From contig DASUKA010000111.1 in the NCBI GenBank assembly GCA_036278935.1, forward strand, positions 1 through 27,770: 27,770 nucleotides of DNA, in the 5' to 3' direction. A program made the translations under genes and the position numbers. Below are positions 9,545 through 16,191 of the stretch, one piece after another. A model generated the notes under the pieces. It was given only the letters and a program-made list of their open reading frames with translations, did not search any database and was not told where the DNA came from. Position 1 is the first letter of the stretch, and each line of letters starts with the position of its first letter. The DNA is from DASSNR01 sp036278935 (lineage in GTDB: Bacteria > Gemmatimonadota > Gemmatimonadetes > Gemmatimonadales > Gemmatimonadaceae).

Positions 9545-9820
9545 GGCGCGGAAGTAGCGAGAGGAGAAAGAGGGAGGCAACGGAGTAAGGCAGGAGGGCA
9601 GGACCGGCGCGGTATGGGGAGTGGGGTGTCGGATGGGGTTGAGCCGTCCTTCCGAACGAAGGTTGTCATTCCGAGCGCCCTGGTTGTCATGCCGAGCGGC
9701 AGCGAGGAAGCTGCTCTCCGGGCGGGTAGGAGATTCCTTGGTCGCTCTGCTCCCTCGGAATGACAGTACTGTCGTTCCTCCTTTCTCCTTTCTCCTTTCC
9801 CCTCTCGCTACTTGCGCGCC
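9545..9820. repeat. Long-range inverted repeat flanking the convergent intergenic region
   Basis: Bases 9545-9570 are the reverse complement of 9795-9820 with 24 of 26 matching; the shared core is AAGTAGCGAGAGG. The left arm begins just after the M14 stop codon and the right arm covers the last codons of the minus-strand methyltransferase plus its 3' flank. Both transcripts therefore end with nearly the same purine-rich string, and read-through RNA could fold into one large stem with the palindromic repeat at its tip. Confidence 0.7.
9661..9765. repeat. GTCATTCCGAG-type palindromic intergenic repeat
   Basis: GGTTGTCATTCCGAGCG (9661-9677) is followed by a near copy (9682-9698), and TCGGAATGACA (9755-9765) closes the element in inverted orientation. 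The inner parts AGCGAGGAA and TTCCTTGGTCGCT also pair. The whole is a roughly 80-base imperfect hairpin. Similar dispersed elements with GTCATTCCGAG...CTCGGAATGAC ends are common between genes in several environmental phyla. It may act as a mobile REP-like unit or as a bidirectional transcription end. Confidence 0.7.
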
Positions 9821-10848
9821 GTCACCAGCGACAGACCGGGCGCCTTGCGCAGCGCGGTGTGCGTGGCGTGCGGAAAGCCTGCGGCGGCAAGCCACTCGCG
9901 CATCTCGTCGAAGCGGTAGGCACGGCCGCCGGTTACCAGGAAGAGATTGAAGCCGATGAGACCGGCGACTCCGCGCGAGAAGGCGGAGCCACTCTTGCCG
10001 GCGAGTTGATCCAGGATGACCACCGTGGCCGAGTCGGTGGTGGCGCGGGCGATCTTGGCCAGCAGTGTCGCGTTCTGCTCGGGCGTGAGGCCATGGACGA
10101 TGTTGCCGAGGAAGGCGACATCGTAGCCGCCCGGCAGCTCCACATCGCGCTCGAAATCGCCTTCGGCGAAATCGACGCGGGGCGCGATGTCGGGATGGTC
10201 GTGCATCGTCTGGCGTGCAGCCTCGATGCCGATGGGCCAGTCGAGAATCGTCGCGTGCAGCTCAGGGTATTTCGTGCAGAGCGCGACGGTGTACAGGCCG
10301 TGGCTTCCGCCCACGTCGAGCAATCGCCTGGCTGAGTCCGGGAGCTCCACGCGCTGACCGACCTCGCGCATGTTGCCGGCGGCGGTCCAGCGCATGGCGG
10401 TCTGGAATGCGCGACCCATGCTGCCGCTCTGGATACGCGAGTGGTCCACCACACCTCCAGGCGGCGCCTCGCGCACGGCATGGGCACTCTCGCCGGCCAC
10501 GCGGACCAGCTCGAGCAGGAAGGGGGCGATGGTGCGGATATCATCGAGGGGCATGGCGCGGCGCGCGGCTGGCGTGAGATAGACGCGGCCCTCGGCGCCC
10601 TCCGCCACGTAACCCAGACCGGTAAGGGCGGTGAGGAGGGCGATGGTGCCGGGGAGCGACGCGCCCGTGCGCGCGGCGACCTCCTCCGCGGTGAGGGCGC
10701 CGCCGCGCAGCACGTCGAAGAGGCCGAGCTCGGCGGCGGCGGAGACGACCGCGGCCTGCTGGGCGGCGAGGAAGACATCCAGGAGGGGCCAGGGGATCGT
10801 GCCGCGGGCAATGAGGCGGCGTTCGACGAAGTTGGGTCGGAGGGGCAT
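9808..10848 (-). CDS. SAM-dependent O-methyltransferase (COMT/acetylserotonin-type)
   Basis: The start chosen is the ATG at 10848 (MPLRPNFVER), giving 346 residues, the usual length for class-2 O-methyltransferases; an upstream ATG at 11019 would run through the regulatory region and into tetR. Residues 20-100 are the N-terminal dimerisation winged helix (ELGLFDVLRGG...LTAEEVAARTG). The SAM-binding motif LLDVGGSHG lies at 176-184, followed by the acidic ribose-binding strand ATILDWP. NIVHGLTPEQN carries the usual post-motif His region. Such enzymes methylate hydroxyl groups of phenolic, indolic or polyketide-like small molecules; the substrate is unknown. It is divergent from a TetR gene with a shared operator-like palindrome, so it is probably the regulator's main target. 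Confidence 0.85.
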   Translation of the reverse strand: MPLRPNFVERRLIARGTIPWPLLDVFLAAQQAAVVSAAAELGLFDVLRGGALTAEEVAARTGASLPGTIALLTALTGLGYVAEGAEGRVYLTPAARRAMPLDDIRTIAPFLLELVRVAGESAHAVREAPPGGVVDHSRIQSGSMGRAFQTAMRWTAAGNMREVGQRVELPDSARRLLDVGGSHGLYTVALCTKYPELHATILDWPIGIEAARQTMHDHPDIAPRVDFAEGDFERDVELPGGYDVAFLGNIVHGLTPEQNATLLAKIARATTDSATVVILDQLAGKSGSAFSRGVAGLIGFNLFLVTGGRAYRFDEMREWLAAAGFPHATHTALRKAPGLSLVTARK

Positions 10849-10923
10849 GGGTATGCTCGGCGGAACGGAGGACGCAGGGGGCCGCAGTGAAACGTCGTGG
10901 CACCGGTCGCGTAAAAGCTCGGA

Positions 10924-10953
10924 TTGGCGGAATCGACTTCCTGTGACTAGAAT
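10924..10953 (+). promoter_or_regulatory. Candidate tetR promoter
   Basis: TTGGCG (10924-10929) and TAGAAT (10948-10953) are separated by 18 bases. The -10 hexamer matches 5/6 and lies inside the palindrome at 10943-10967, so a bound repressor would block it. The leader to the ATG at 11004 would be about 45 bases with no clear ribosome binding site. Confidence 0.45.
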
Positions 10954-10967
10954 GTCATTCCAGTCAC
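10943..10967. promoter_or_regulatory. TetR-type operator palindrome
   Basis: The left arm GTGACTAGAATG and right arm CATTCCAGTCAC flank a single central T at 10955. Eleven of twelve arm positions pair; only the A/C at 10949 and 10961 do not. Size, symmetry and place between a tetR gene and its divergent neighbour are those of a TetR operator. Confidence 0.7.
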
Positions 10968-11003
10968 GGTCACCATACGGCGTCCACGAGCGAGTGTCAA
11001 GAC

Positions 11004-11615
11004 ATGGCGGCACCTCCATCGACCCGACGGCAGCGGCAGGCAGCGGCGACGCGACAGGACATCGTGCGGGCGGCCCGGCGGCTGTTCGCCGAGCGCGGGT
11101 ACGCGGGCACCTCCATGGCCGATGTGGCCGCCGCCGCTGGGGTCGCGGTGCAGACGATCTATGCGAGCTGCGGCTCCAAGCGCGGCCTCGTGCTCGCGCT
11201 ACTCGACGCGATCGACGAGGAGGCCGGCGTGCCTGAGATGGACCGCCTGTTTCACCGAACCGCCTCGCCGCGCGCCCAGCTGGCGCTCGCCGCGCGGCTC
11301 ACGCGGCAGCTGCAGGAGCGATGCGGCGACATCATCAGCGCGCTGTCCTCCGCCGCGGCGGTGGAGCCGGATGCGGCCGAGGCCGTGGCGGAGGGGGCGC
11401 GGCGACATCGGGCCGGCGCGGCGCGGCTTGCGCGGCGACTGCAGCACGTGGGCGCGCTCCGGCGCGGCCTCTCGGCGAATCGCGCAGCAGCCATGGTGGC
11501 CGTGCTCACATCGCCCCAGAGCTACGCGCAACTCGTGGACGAGCACGGATGGTCGTTCGACGAATGCGAACGGTGGGTGGCTGATGCGCTCGCTCGCCTG
11601 GTACTCCGCGAGTGA
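11004..11615 (+). CDS. TetR/AcrR-family transcriptional regulator
   Basis: The 203-residue protein has the canonical N-terminal TetR DNA-binding domain: ATRQDIVRAARRLFAERGY, then TSMADVAAAAGVAVQTIY and SKRGLVLALLD (residues about 15-70). The usual YxxFxSKxxL is altered to YASCGSKRGLV. The C-terminal alpha-helical part, rich in Ala and Arg, would hold the ligand pocket and dimer interface; it gives no hint of the ligand. The gene is divergent from the O-methyltransferase and followed, after a 122-base gap with a hairpin, by cupin and SDR genes. With the palindrome at 10943-10967 it probably represses itself and the methyltransferase; control of the cupin-SDR pair is less sure. Confidence 0.88.
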   Translation: MAAPPSTRRQRQAAATRQDIVRAARRLFAERGYAGTSMADVAAAAGVAVQTIYASCGSKRGLVLALLDAIDEEAGVPEMDRLFHRTASPRAQLALAARLTRQLQERCGDIISALSSAAAVEPDAAEAVAEGARRHRAGAARLARRLQHVGALRRGLSANRAAAMVAVLTSPQSYAQLVDEHGWSFDECERWVADALARLVLRE

Positions 11616-11682
11616 GGCGATCAGCGGGCGGCCGGCGGCGAGGCTGGCGCATCGCTTCACACGGGCACATGATTGGCGCGGC

Positions 11683-11703
11683 GCAGCGGCCACGCGCCGC
11701 TGC
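11683..11703. terminator. Perfect 8-bp hairpin between tetR and the cupin gene
   Basis: GCAGCGGC and GCCGCTGC flank a 5-base loop (CACGC). There is no T-tract, but it could reduce read-through from tetR or fold in the leader of the cupin mRNA. Confidence 0.35.
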
Positions 11704-11737
11704 CCGCCATTCTGCCATTGTCACGGAGAACACCCAC

Positions 11738-12121
11738 ATGAACACGGACGTCAAGGCTACCTGGTATCGCTGGGACGACATGCCCAAGGAGCACGTGAGC
11801 GACACGCTGGATCGCCGACTGATCACTGGCGAACGGATGATGCTGGCGCACGTCTATCTCAAGCAGGGAAGCATTGTCCCGAAACATTCGCACGACAACG
11901 AGCAGTTGACATACATCCTGGAGGGCGCGCTCAGGTTCTGGCTGGGCGAAGGCGGCGAGGAGGAAGTGATCGTGCGCGCGGGTGAAGTGCTGCACATCCC
12001 GTCGCACCTGCCGCATAAGGCGGAGGCGCTGGAAGACACGCTCGACGTGGACATCTTCTCACCGCCGCGCGAGGATTGGCTCAGCAAGACGGACGCGTAC
12101 CTGCGGGGAGGCACGAAGTAG
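11738..12121 (+). CDS. Small cupin-domain protein
   Basis: A 127-residue single-domain cupin. The start at 11738 (MNTDVKATWYRW) is supported by GGAGAA 7 bases upstream; an open frame extends further upstream without a homologous look. Motif 1 is GSIVPKHSHDNEQLTYILEG with His50, His52 and Glu55/Gln56 as metal ligands; motif 2 is HIPSHLPHKAEALEDT with His90 or His93. It is a cytosolic metal-binding beta-barrel that may be an isomerase, a dioxygenase or simply a binding protein; sequence alone cannot tell. It ends 2 bases before the SDR start, so the two are translationally coupled and likely work on the same compound. Confidence 0.82.
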   Translation: MNTDVKATWYRWDDMPKEHVSDTLDRRLITGERMMLAHVYLKQGSIVPKHSHDNEQLTYILEGALRFWLGEGGEEEVIVRAGEVLHIPSHLPHKAEALEDTLDVDIFSPPREDWLSKTDAYLRGGTK

Positions 12122-12123
12122 CG

Positions 12124-12915
12124 ATGGAGCTTGGACTCGGAGGGAAGGTCGCCCTGGTGGCGGCGTCGAGCCGCGGTTTGGGGCGCGCCATTGCCGCGGA
12201 GCTCGCCGCGGAGGGCGCGTCGCTCATCTTGTGTGCGCGCACCGAAGACGCGGTGCAGCGCGCGGCCAGCGAGATCGGCGATACCACCGGCGCGCCGGTG
12301 CTTGCCATAGCGGCCGATGTGAGCCGGCGTGAGGACATCGACCGTCTGATCGCTGCCGCGCTCGACCGCTTCGAGCGCATCGACGTCCTCGTCACCAACG
12401 CGGGCGGCCCGCCATCGGGCCCCTTCGAGTCGCTGGAGCCGCCGATGTGGGACGCCGCGTATCGTCTGACGCTGCAGAGCGCCGTCGAGCTCACCCGATG
12501 CGTGCTCCCGGGAATGAAGGAGCGGCGGTGGGGGCGCATCCTCAACGTCACGTCCATCACCGTCAAGCAGCCGGTGGACAATCTGATGCTCTCGAACAGC
12601 CTGCGCGCGGCGGTGACCGGATTCGCGCGCACGCTGGCAACCGAGGTGGCGCCGTTCGGCATCACGGTGAACAACCTGCTCCCGGGCTACACGCGCACCG
12701 ACCGCGTCGTGGAGCTTGCCGAGGCGACGGCGCGGCGCGAGGGAATCACGGCGGACGCGGTGCAGGGGCGTATCGCCTCGCAGATTCCGATGGGCCGGCT
12801 GGGCGAGCCCCGGGAGTTCGCGGCGCTGGCGGCGTTTCTCGCCTCGGAGCGCGCGAGCTACATCACGGGGCAGAGTGTCGCGGTGGATGGGGGGTGGATT
12901 CGGTCGCTGTACTGA
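12124..12915 (+). CDS. SDR-family protein with degenerate active site (3-oxoacyl-ACP-reductase-like)
   Basis: The ATG at 12124 directly follows the cupin stop and yields 263 residues, the usual SDR length. The Rossmann start reads KVALVAASSRGLGRAIA, with Ala13-Ala14 where classical SDRs have Thr-Gly. The NAG motif is present (VTNAGG) and the catalytic Ser is Ser144 in LNVTS. The YxxxK pair is absent: Ser157 and Arg161 occupy these places in LMLSNSLRAAVTG. This pattern is known in a subgroup of FabG-like SDRs described as lacking the normal tetrad. PGYTRTDRV and the ending YITGQSVAVDGGW are typical of the fold. It may still bind NAD(P) and a substrate, but normal Tyr-based reduction is doubtful. 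It is paired with the cupin upstream. Confidence 0.85.
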   Translation: MELGLGGKVALVAASSRGLGRAIAAELAAEGASLILCARTEDAVQRAASEIGDTTGAPVLAIAADVSRREDIDRLIAAALDRFERIDVLVTNAGGPPSGPFESLEPPMWDAAYRLTLQSAVELTRCVLPGMKERRWGRILNVTSITVKQPVDNLMLSNSLRAAVTGFARTLATEVAPFGITVNNLLPGYTRTDRVVELAEATARREGITADAVQGRIASQIPMGRLGEPREFAALAAFLASERASYITGQSVAVDGGWIRSLY

Positions 12916-12927
12916 GCTGTAAATTCA

Positions 12928-15657
12928 GTGGTGCCGCCCGGTCAGCCGCAACTCCTTCCCGCATCGCTCGCGCTCTCCCCGCAGGGACACGTGTACCTCG
13001 AGGCCCACCCGCCGGAGGGGAGCGTGGTGGACGCGTGCGTTCTCGAGACGCTCCGCTCCGCATTCGAGCGCGGCCCAGGCGCGGGGTTGCTGCGACTCGG
13101 CGCCATGGAGCTCCGAGCGCCGCTCCCACCGACGCTGGCGTACTGGCGTGACTTCAGCCGCCAATTCCTCACCAGGCTCTGTGGGCTGATCGGGTCGGGC
13201 GAGCAGGTCCACATCGACCGCGTGCCGCCGTCACCAGGTCTGCTCGAGAGTCTTGCAGCCGGCGCCCCGCCCATGACCGGCGTCGAGTACCTGTCGCCCG
13301 ACGCGCTCGATGCCATCTGGATCGACCTCAGCCGCACGCTTCTGCGCGAAGCGACGGAGCGGGGAGCGGGCATCCAGGACTACCTGGTCACGCTCGATCC
13401 CGCGTGGCGGCTTGTGGGACGGGTATGCCTGCACCTGGCCGAGTTGCGAGACAACGCCGCAACGCCGTTCGCCTTCCTCGCTACATATGTGAGGCGGGTG
13501 TCGCATGGCGGCCGAGCGCAGCACGTGCGTCTGGGCACCGCCGTGCAGCAGGCGACGACCGCGCGCGATCGGACCAGCCTGCTGGCGCTGCTCGCGCCAC
13601 TGGAACGGGCGGCGGAAGAGAGTCCGTGCATCAAGCGGCTGGTGGAGTCCGGCGACATCTACCAGACGCTCGCCTGGACGCCGCGCGACGCCTACGAATT
13701 CCTCAAGGCGATCCCTGTCCTCGAGGCGAGCGGCGTGACCGTGCGCGTGCCCGACTGGTGGAAAGGCGATCATCAGCGAGGGCTGCAGGTCCAGGTATCC
13801 ATCGGCGGCAGCGAGCCGAGTCGCTTCGGGAGGGACGCCCTGCTGGATTTTTCCATGCGCCTGGCGCTGGACGGCGAGACACTCTTGGAGGCGGAGTGGG
13901 ACGCCATGCGCCGCGGCACCGACGGGCTGGCGTTCGTCAGGGGACGCTGGGTGGAGATCGACCGCGAGAAGCTCGAACAGGTGCTCGCCCATTGGCAGGG
14001 CGTGCAGCACGCCGCAGCGAACGGACAGCTCTCCTTCGGGGAAGGGCTGCGTCTCCTCGCGGGTGCTCCGCTCGGGTCCGACGCCGCTGCGCGAGCGCCG
14101 GACGCGGTGGCGGACTGGTCGCGCGTGGACGCCGGCCCCTGGCTCAGGGAGCAGCTCCAAGCGCTCCGGAGTCCCGACGCACTGCGCGCGCTCGAGCTCC
14201 GAAACGGCTTCACGGCTACGCTCCGACCCTATCAGAGCGCTGGCGCGCACTGGCTGGCGCTGCTGCACGGTCTTGGACTCGGCGGCTGCCTCGCGGACGA
14301 CATGGGGCTCGGCAAGACGGTCCAGATGCTCGCGTTGTGGAGCATGCTCAGGGCGCGGCGTCCGGATGCGAAACATCTTCTCGTGGTACCCGCGTCGCTC
14401 CTCGGCAATTGGCAGTCGGAGAGCACGCGCTTCGCGCCGTCGCTCCGCCTCTTCGTCGCGCACCCCTCCGTGACACCACGCGATGAGCTGGCGCATCGCT
14501 CCGCCTCCAGCCTCGTCGATGTGGATATTGTCGTCACCACCTACGGCTACCTGCATCGCCTCCCATGGCTCAGCGACATCGCGTGGGAGACGATCGTGCT
14601 GGACGAGGCGCAGGCGATCAAGAACCCCGGCACCAAACAGGCGCGCGCCGCGAAGGCGCTCACCGCGCGCAGCCGCTTCGCGCTCACCGGCACACCGATC
14701 GAGAATCGGCTCGGTGATCTCTGGTCGCTCTTCGATTTCCTCTGCCCCGGTCTCCTCGGCACGGCCAAGGCATTCAGCACATTCGTCAAGCGACTCCAGC
14801 AGGGCGGAAGCGCCGCGTACGGACCGCTGCGCACCCTCGTGCAGCCGTACGTTCTGCGGCGTCTGAAAACCGACAAGCGCGTGATCGCCGATCTGCCAGA
14901 CAAGACCGAACTGCGTGCCTTCTGCTCGCTCACCAAGGCGCAGGCTGTACTGTATCAATCCTCGGTGGATGAGCTCGCCCATCGGCTCGACACGCTTGAT
15001 GGCATCGAGCGGCGCGGTGTGATTCTCGCCTTCCTCATGCGCTTCAAGCAGATCTGCAATCATCCATCGCAGTGGCTCGGTGATGGCGCCTACGAACCCG
15101 TGGCGAGCGGGAAATTCGCCAGGCTCCGTGAGCTGTGCGAGACGATCGCCGCCCGACAGGAGAAGGTGCTGATCTTCACGCAGTTCCGCGAGATGACCGG
15201 ACCGTTGAGCGATTTCCTCGCCGGCGTGTTCGAACGGCCGGGTCTCGTGCTCCACGGCGGCACGTCGCCCCGGAAGCGGACGGCGATGGTCGATGCATTC
15301 CAGCGGGAAGATGGGCCGCCCTTCTTCGTCATCTCGCTCAAGGCCGGGGGGACGGGACTCAACCTCACCGCGGCTTCGCATGTCGTCCACTTCGATCGGT
15401 GGTGGAACCCGGCGGTGGAGAACCAGGCCACCGATCGCGCCTATCGCATCGGGCAACATCGGAACGTGCTGGTGCACAAGTTCGTGTGTCGCGGAACGGT
15501 GGAGGAGCGGATCGATGCACTCATCGCATCGAAGGTGGCGCTCTCGCGCGATGTGCTCGAAGGCGGCGGCGAGGCGATCCTCACCGAGCTGGGCGATGAG
15601 GAGCTGATCTCGCTGGTGACGTTGGATCTGAAGCGCGCCGTTGATGAGGGAACGTAA
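12928..15657 (+). CDS. SNF2-family DEAD/DEAH-like helicase (HepA/RapA-type ATPase)
   Basis: A 909-residue protein with a GTG start 12 bases after the SDR stop (a second GTG follows at once). Residues 1-430 form the bacterial SNF2-associated N-terminal region. The ATPase core starts with LRPYQSAGAHWL; Walker A is DDMGLGKT with Lys463; motif II is DEAQ at 559-562; motif III is LTGTPIENRLGDLWSLFDF. The second RecA domain shows EKVLIFTQFREM and motif VI QATDRAYRIGQ near 833-843. Such enzymes move along double-stranded DNA to displace proteins or polymerase. In many bacteria the gene next door encodes a SWIM zinc-finger protein; here a broken relic of one appears to follow at 15729. It is probably part of the same transcript as the SDR, perhaps only by position. 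Confidence 0.93.
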   Translation: MVPPGQPQLLPASLALSPQGHVYLEAHPPEGSVVDACVLETLRSAFERGPGAGLLRLGAMELRAPLPPTLAYWRDFSRQFLTRLCGLIGSGEQVHIDRVPPSPGLLESLAAGAPPMTGVEYLSPDALDAIWIDLSRTLLREATERGAGIQDYLVTLDPAWRLVGRVCLHLAELRDNAATPFAFLATYVRRVSHGGRAQHVRLGTAVQQATTARDRTSLLALLAPLERAAEESPCIKRLVESGDIYQTLAWTPRDAYEFLKAIPVLEASGVTVRVPDWWKGDHQRGLQVQVSIGGSEPSRFGRDALLDFSMRLALDGETLLEAEWDAMRRGTDGLAFVRGRWVEIDREKLEQVLAHWQGVQHAAANGQLSFGEGLRLLAGAPLGSDAAARAPDAVADWSRVDAGPWLREQLQALRSPDALRALELRNGFTATLRPYQSAGAHWLALLHGLGLGGCLADDMGLGKTVQMLALWSMLRARRPDAKHLLVVPASLLGNWQSESTRFAPSLRLFVAHPSVTPRDELAHRSASSLVDVDIVVTTYGYLHRLPWLSDIAWETIVLDEAQAIKNPGTKQARAAKALTARSRFALTGTPIENRLGDLWSLFDFLCPGLLGTAKAFSTFVKRLQQGGSAAYGPLRTLVQPYVLRRLKTDKRVIADLPDKTELRAFCSLTKAQAVLYQSSVDELAHRLDTLDGIERRGVILAFLMRFKQICNHPSQWLGDGAYEPVASGKFARLRELCETIAARQEKVLIFTQFREMTGPLSDFLAGVFERPGLVLHGGTSPRKRTAMVDAFQREDGPPFFVISLKAGGTGLNLTAASHVVHFDRWWNPAVENQATDRAYRIGQHRNVLVHKFVCRGTVEERIDALIASKVALSRDVLEGGGEAILTELGDEELISLVTLDLKRAVDEGT

Positions 15658-15728
15658 CGTGCGGCACCCAGAGAGCGGCGGGTCTCGCCGTTCAATCGCG
15701 TGAGCGCGCCGGTTCCTCACGAGGTGTT

Positions 15729-15840
15729 ATGAGTTGGTAAGACGACGAGTATGAGTCGTGGGGCCAAGGGCCGCGCTATATCTCCGTGGCCGACGGCGCG
15801 CGTGAGCACGGGCGCGGATGGCAGAGGGCGAGATGGCATG
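15729..15840 (+). pseudogene. Probable relic of a SWIM zinc-finger protein gene (N-terminal part)
   Basis: Beginning at an ATG 71 bases after the SNF2 stop, the frame reads MSW, stop (TAA, 15738), then DDEYESWGQGPRYISVA. A one-base shift at about 15794 then gives RRA, a stop, and ARARMAEGEMA. Together these resemble the start of bacterial SWIM proteins that partner SNF2 ATPases, which open with a Trp/Tyr/Asp-rich segment, then Y-V-S-V-A-x-R-R-A and a basic helix. GAGGTG just before the ATG may be the old ribosome binding site. Two stops, one frameshift and loss of everything downstream, including the zinc ligands, mean no functional product. The identification rests on remembered family patterns and a short match. 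Confidence 0.45.
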
Positions 15841-15859
15841 GTGATAACAGACAGTCACG

Positions 15860-15898
15860 TTGGTGATAATCAACAATCGTGTTGTCGATTATCACCAA
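15860..15898. repeat. 12-bp perfect inverted repeat, AT-rich, in a decayed tract
   Basis: TTGGTGATAATC (15860-15871) and GATTATCACCAA (15887-15898) are exact reverse complements; inside, ACAA and TTGT pair as well around a TCGTG loop. A further TGGTGATAA lies in direct orientation starting at 15838. The AT-rich stem stands out in this GC-rich sequence and sits at the border between the SWIM-like relic and the permease stump. Confidence 0.75.
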
Positions 15899-15945
15899 TA
15901 CGAGGACCCCGCAACGTGTCGTCCCCTCCGCTTCCTCAGCGACAT

Positions 15946-16119
15946 CTGCTGGACATCGCCCACCTGGTATCAGGCTTCCTCTACGGCGTGAGTCCTGCCG
16001 ACCCGCTCACGCTGATTGCCGTCGCGCTGGTGCTCATGGCTGTGGCCCTCCTGGCCAGTGCGATCCCGGCGCGGCGCGCCGCCGCGGCGAATCCGATGGC
16101 GTCGCTCCGCGTCGAGTGA
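15946..16119 (+). pseudogene. C-terminal stump of an ADOP/MacB-type permease
   Basis: The frame reads LVSGFLYGVSPADPLTLIAV, a hydrophobic helix (VALVLMAVALLASAIPARRA), then PMASLRVE and a stop. This is the last transmembrane segment and tail of an FtsX-type permease, equivalent to the ends of the permeases at 273-2993 and 22810-25194. The remaining 700 or more residues are missing; upstream codons in this frame are not homologous. It is a deletion remnant of a third permease gene, on the same strand as the SNF2 gene. Confidence 0.8.
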
Positions 16120-16135
16120 GGGTGGAGATGGAACA

Positions 16136-16149
16136 CCACGGCTCCGTGG
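16136..16149. terminator. Short hairpin between the permease stump and the minus-strand protease gene
   Basis: CCACG and CGTGG flank GCTC in the 72-base convergent gap. It is a weak candidate transcription end for either strand; no T-tract is present. Confidence 0.25.
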
Positions 16150-16191
16150 GAACCTCTCGCGGAGCATGAGTGCCGGCCAACCGTGCTGCCC

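Noticed and set aside
10849..11019. N-terminal extension of the O-methyltransferase to an ATG at 11019
   Set aside because: It would cross the operator palindrome and overlap tetR; the residues are unlike the family, and the start at 10848 gives the usual length.
13231..15720. An 829-codon open frame antisense to the SNF2 gene
   Set aside because: Long antisense frames are normal at this GC content; its translation is low-complexity Arg/Glu/His-rich with no motif, whereas the plus strand has all SNF2 motifs.
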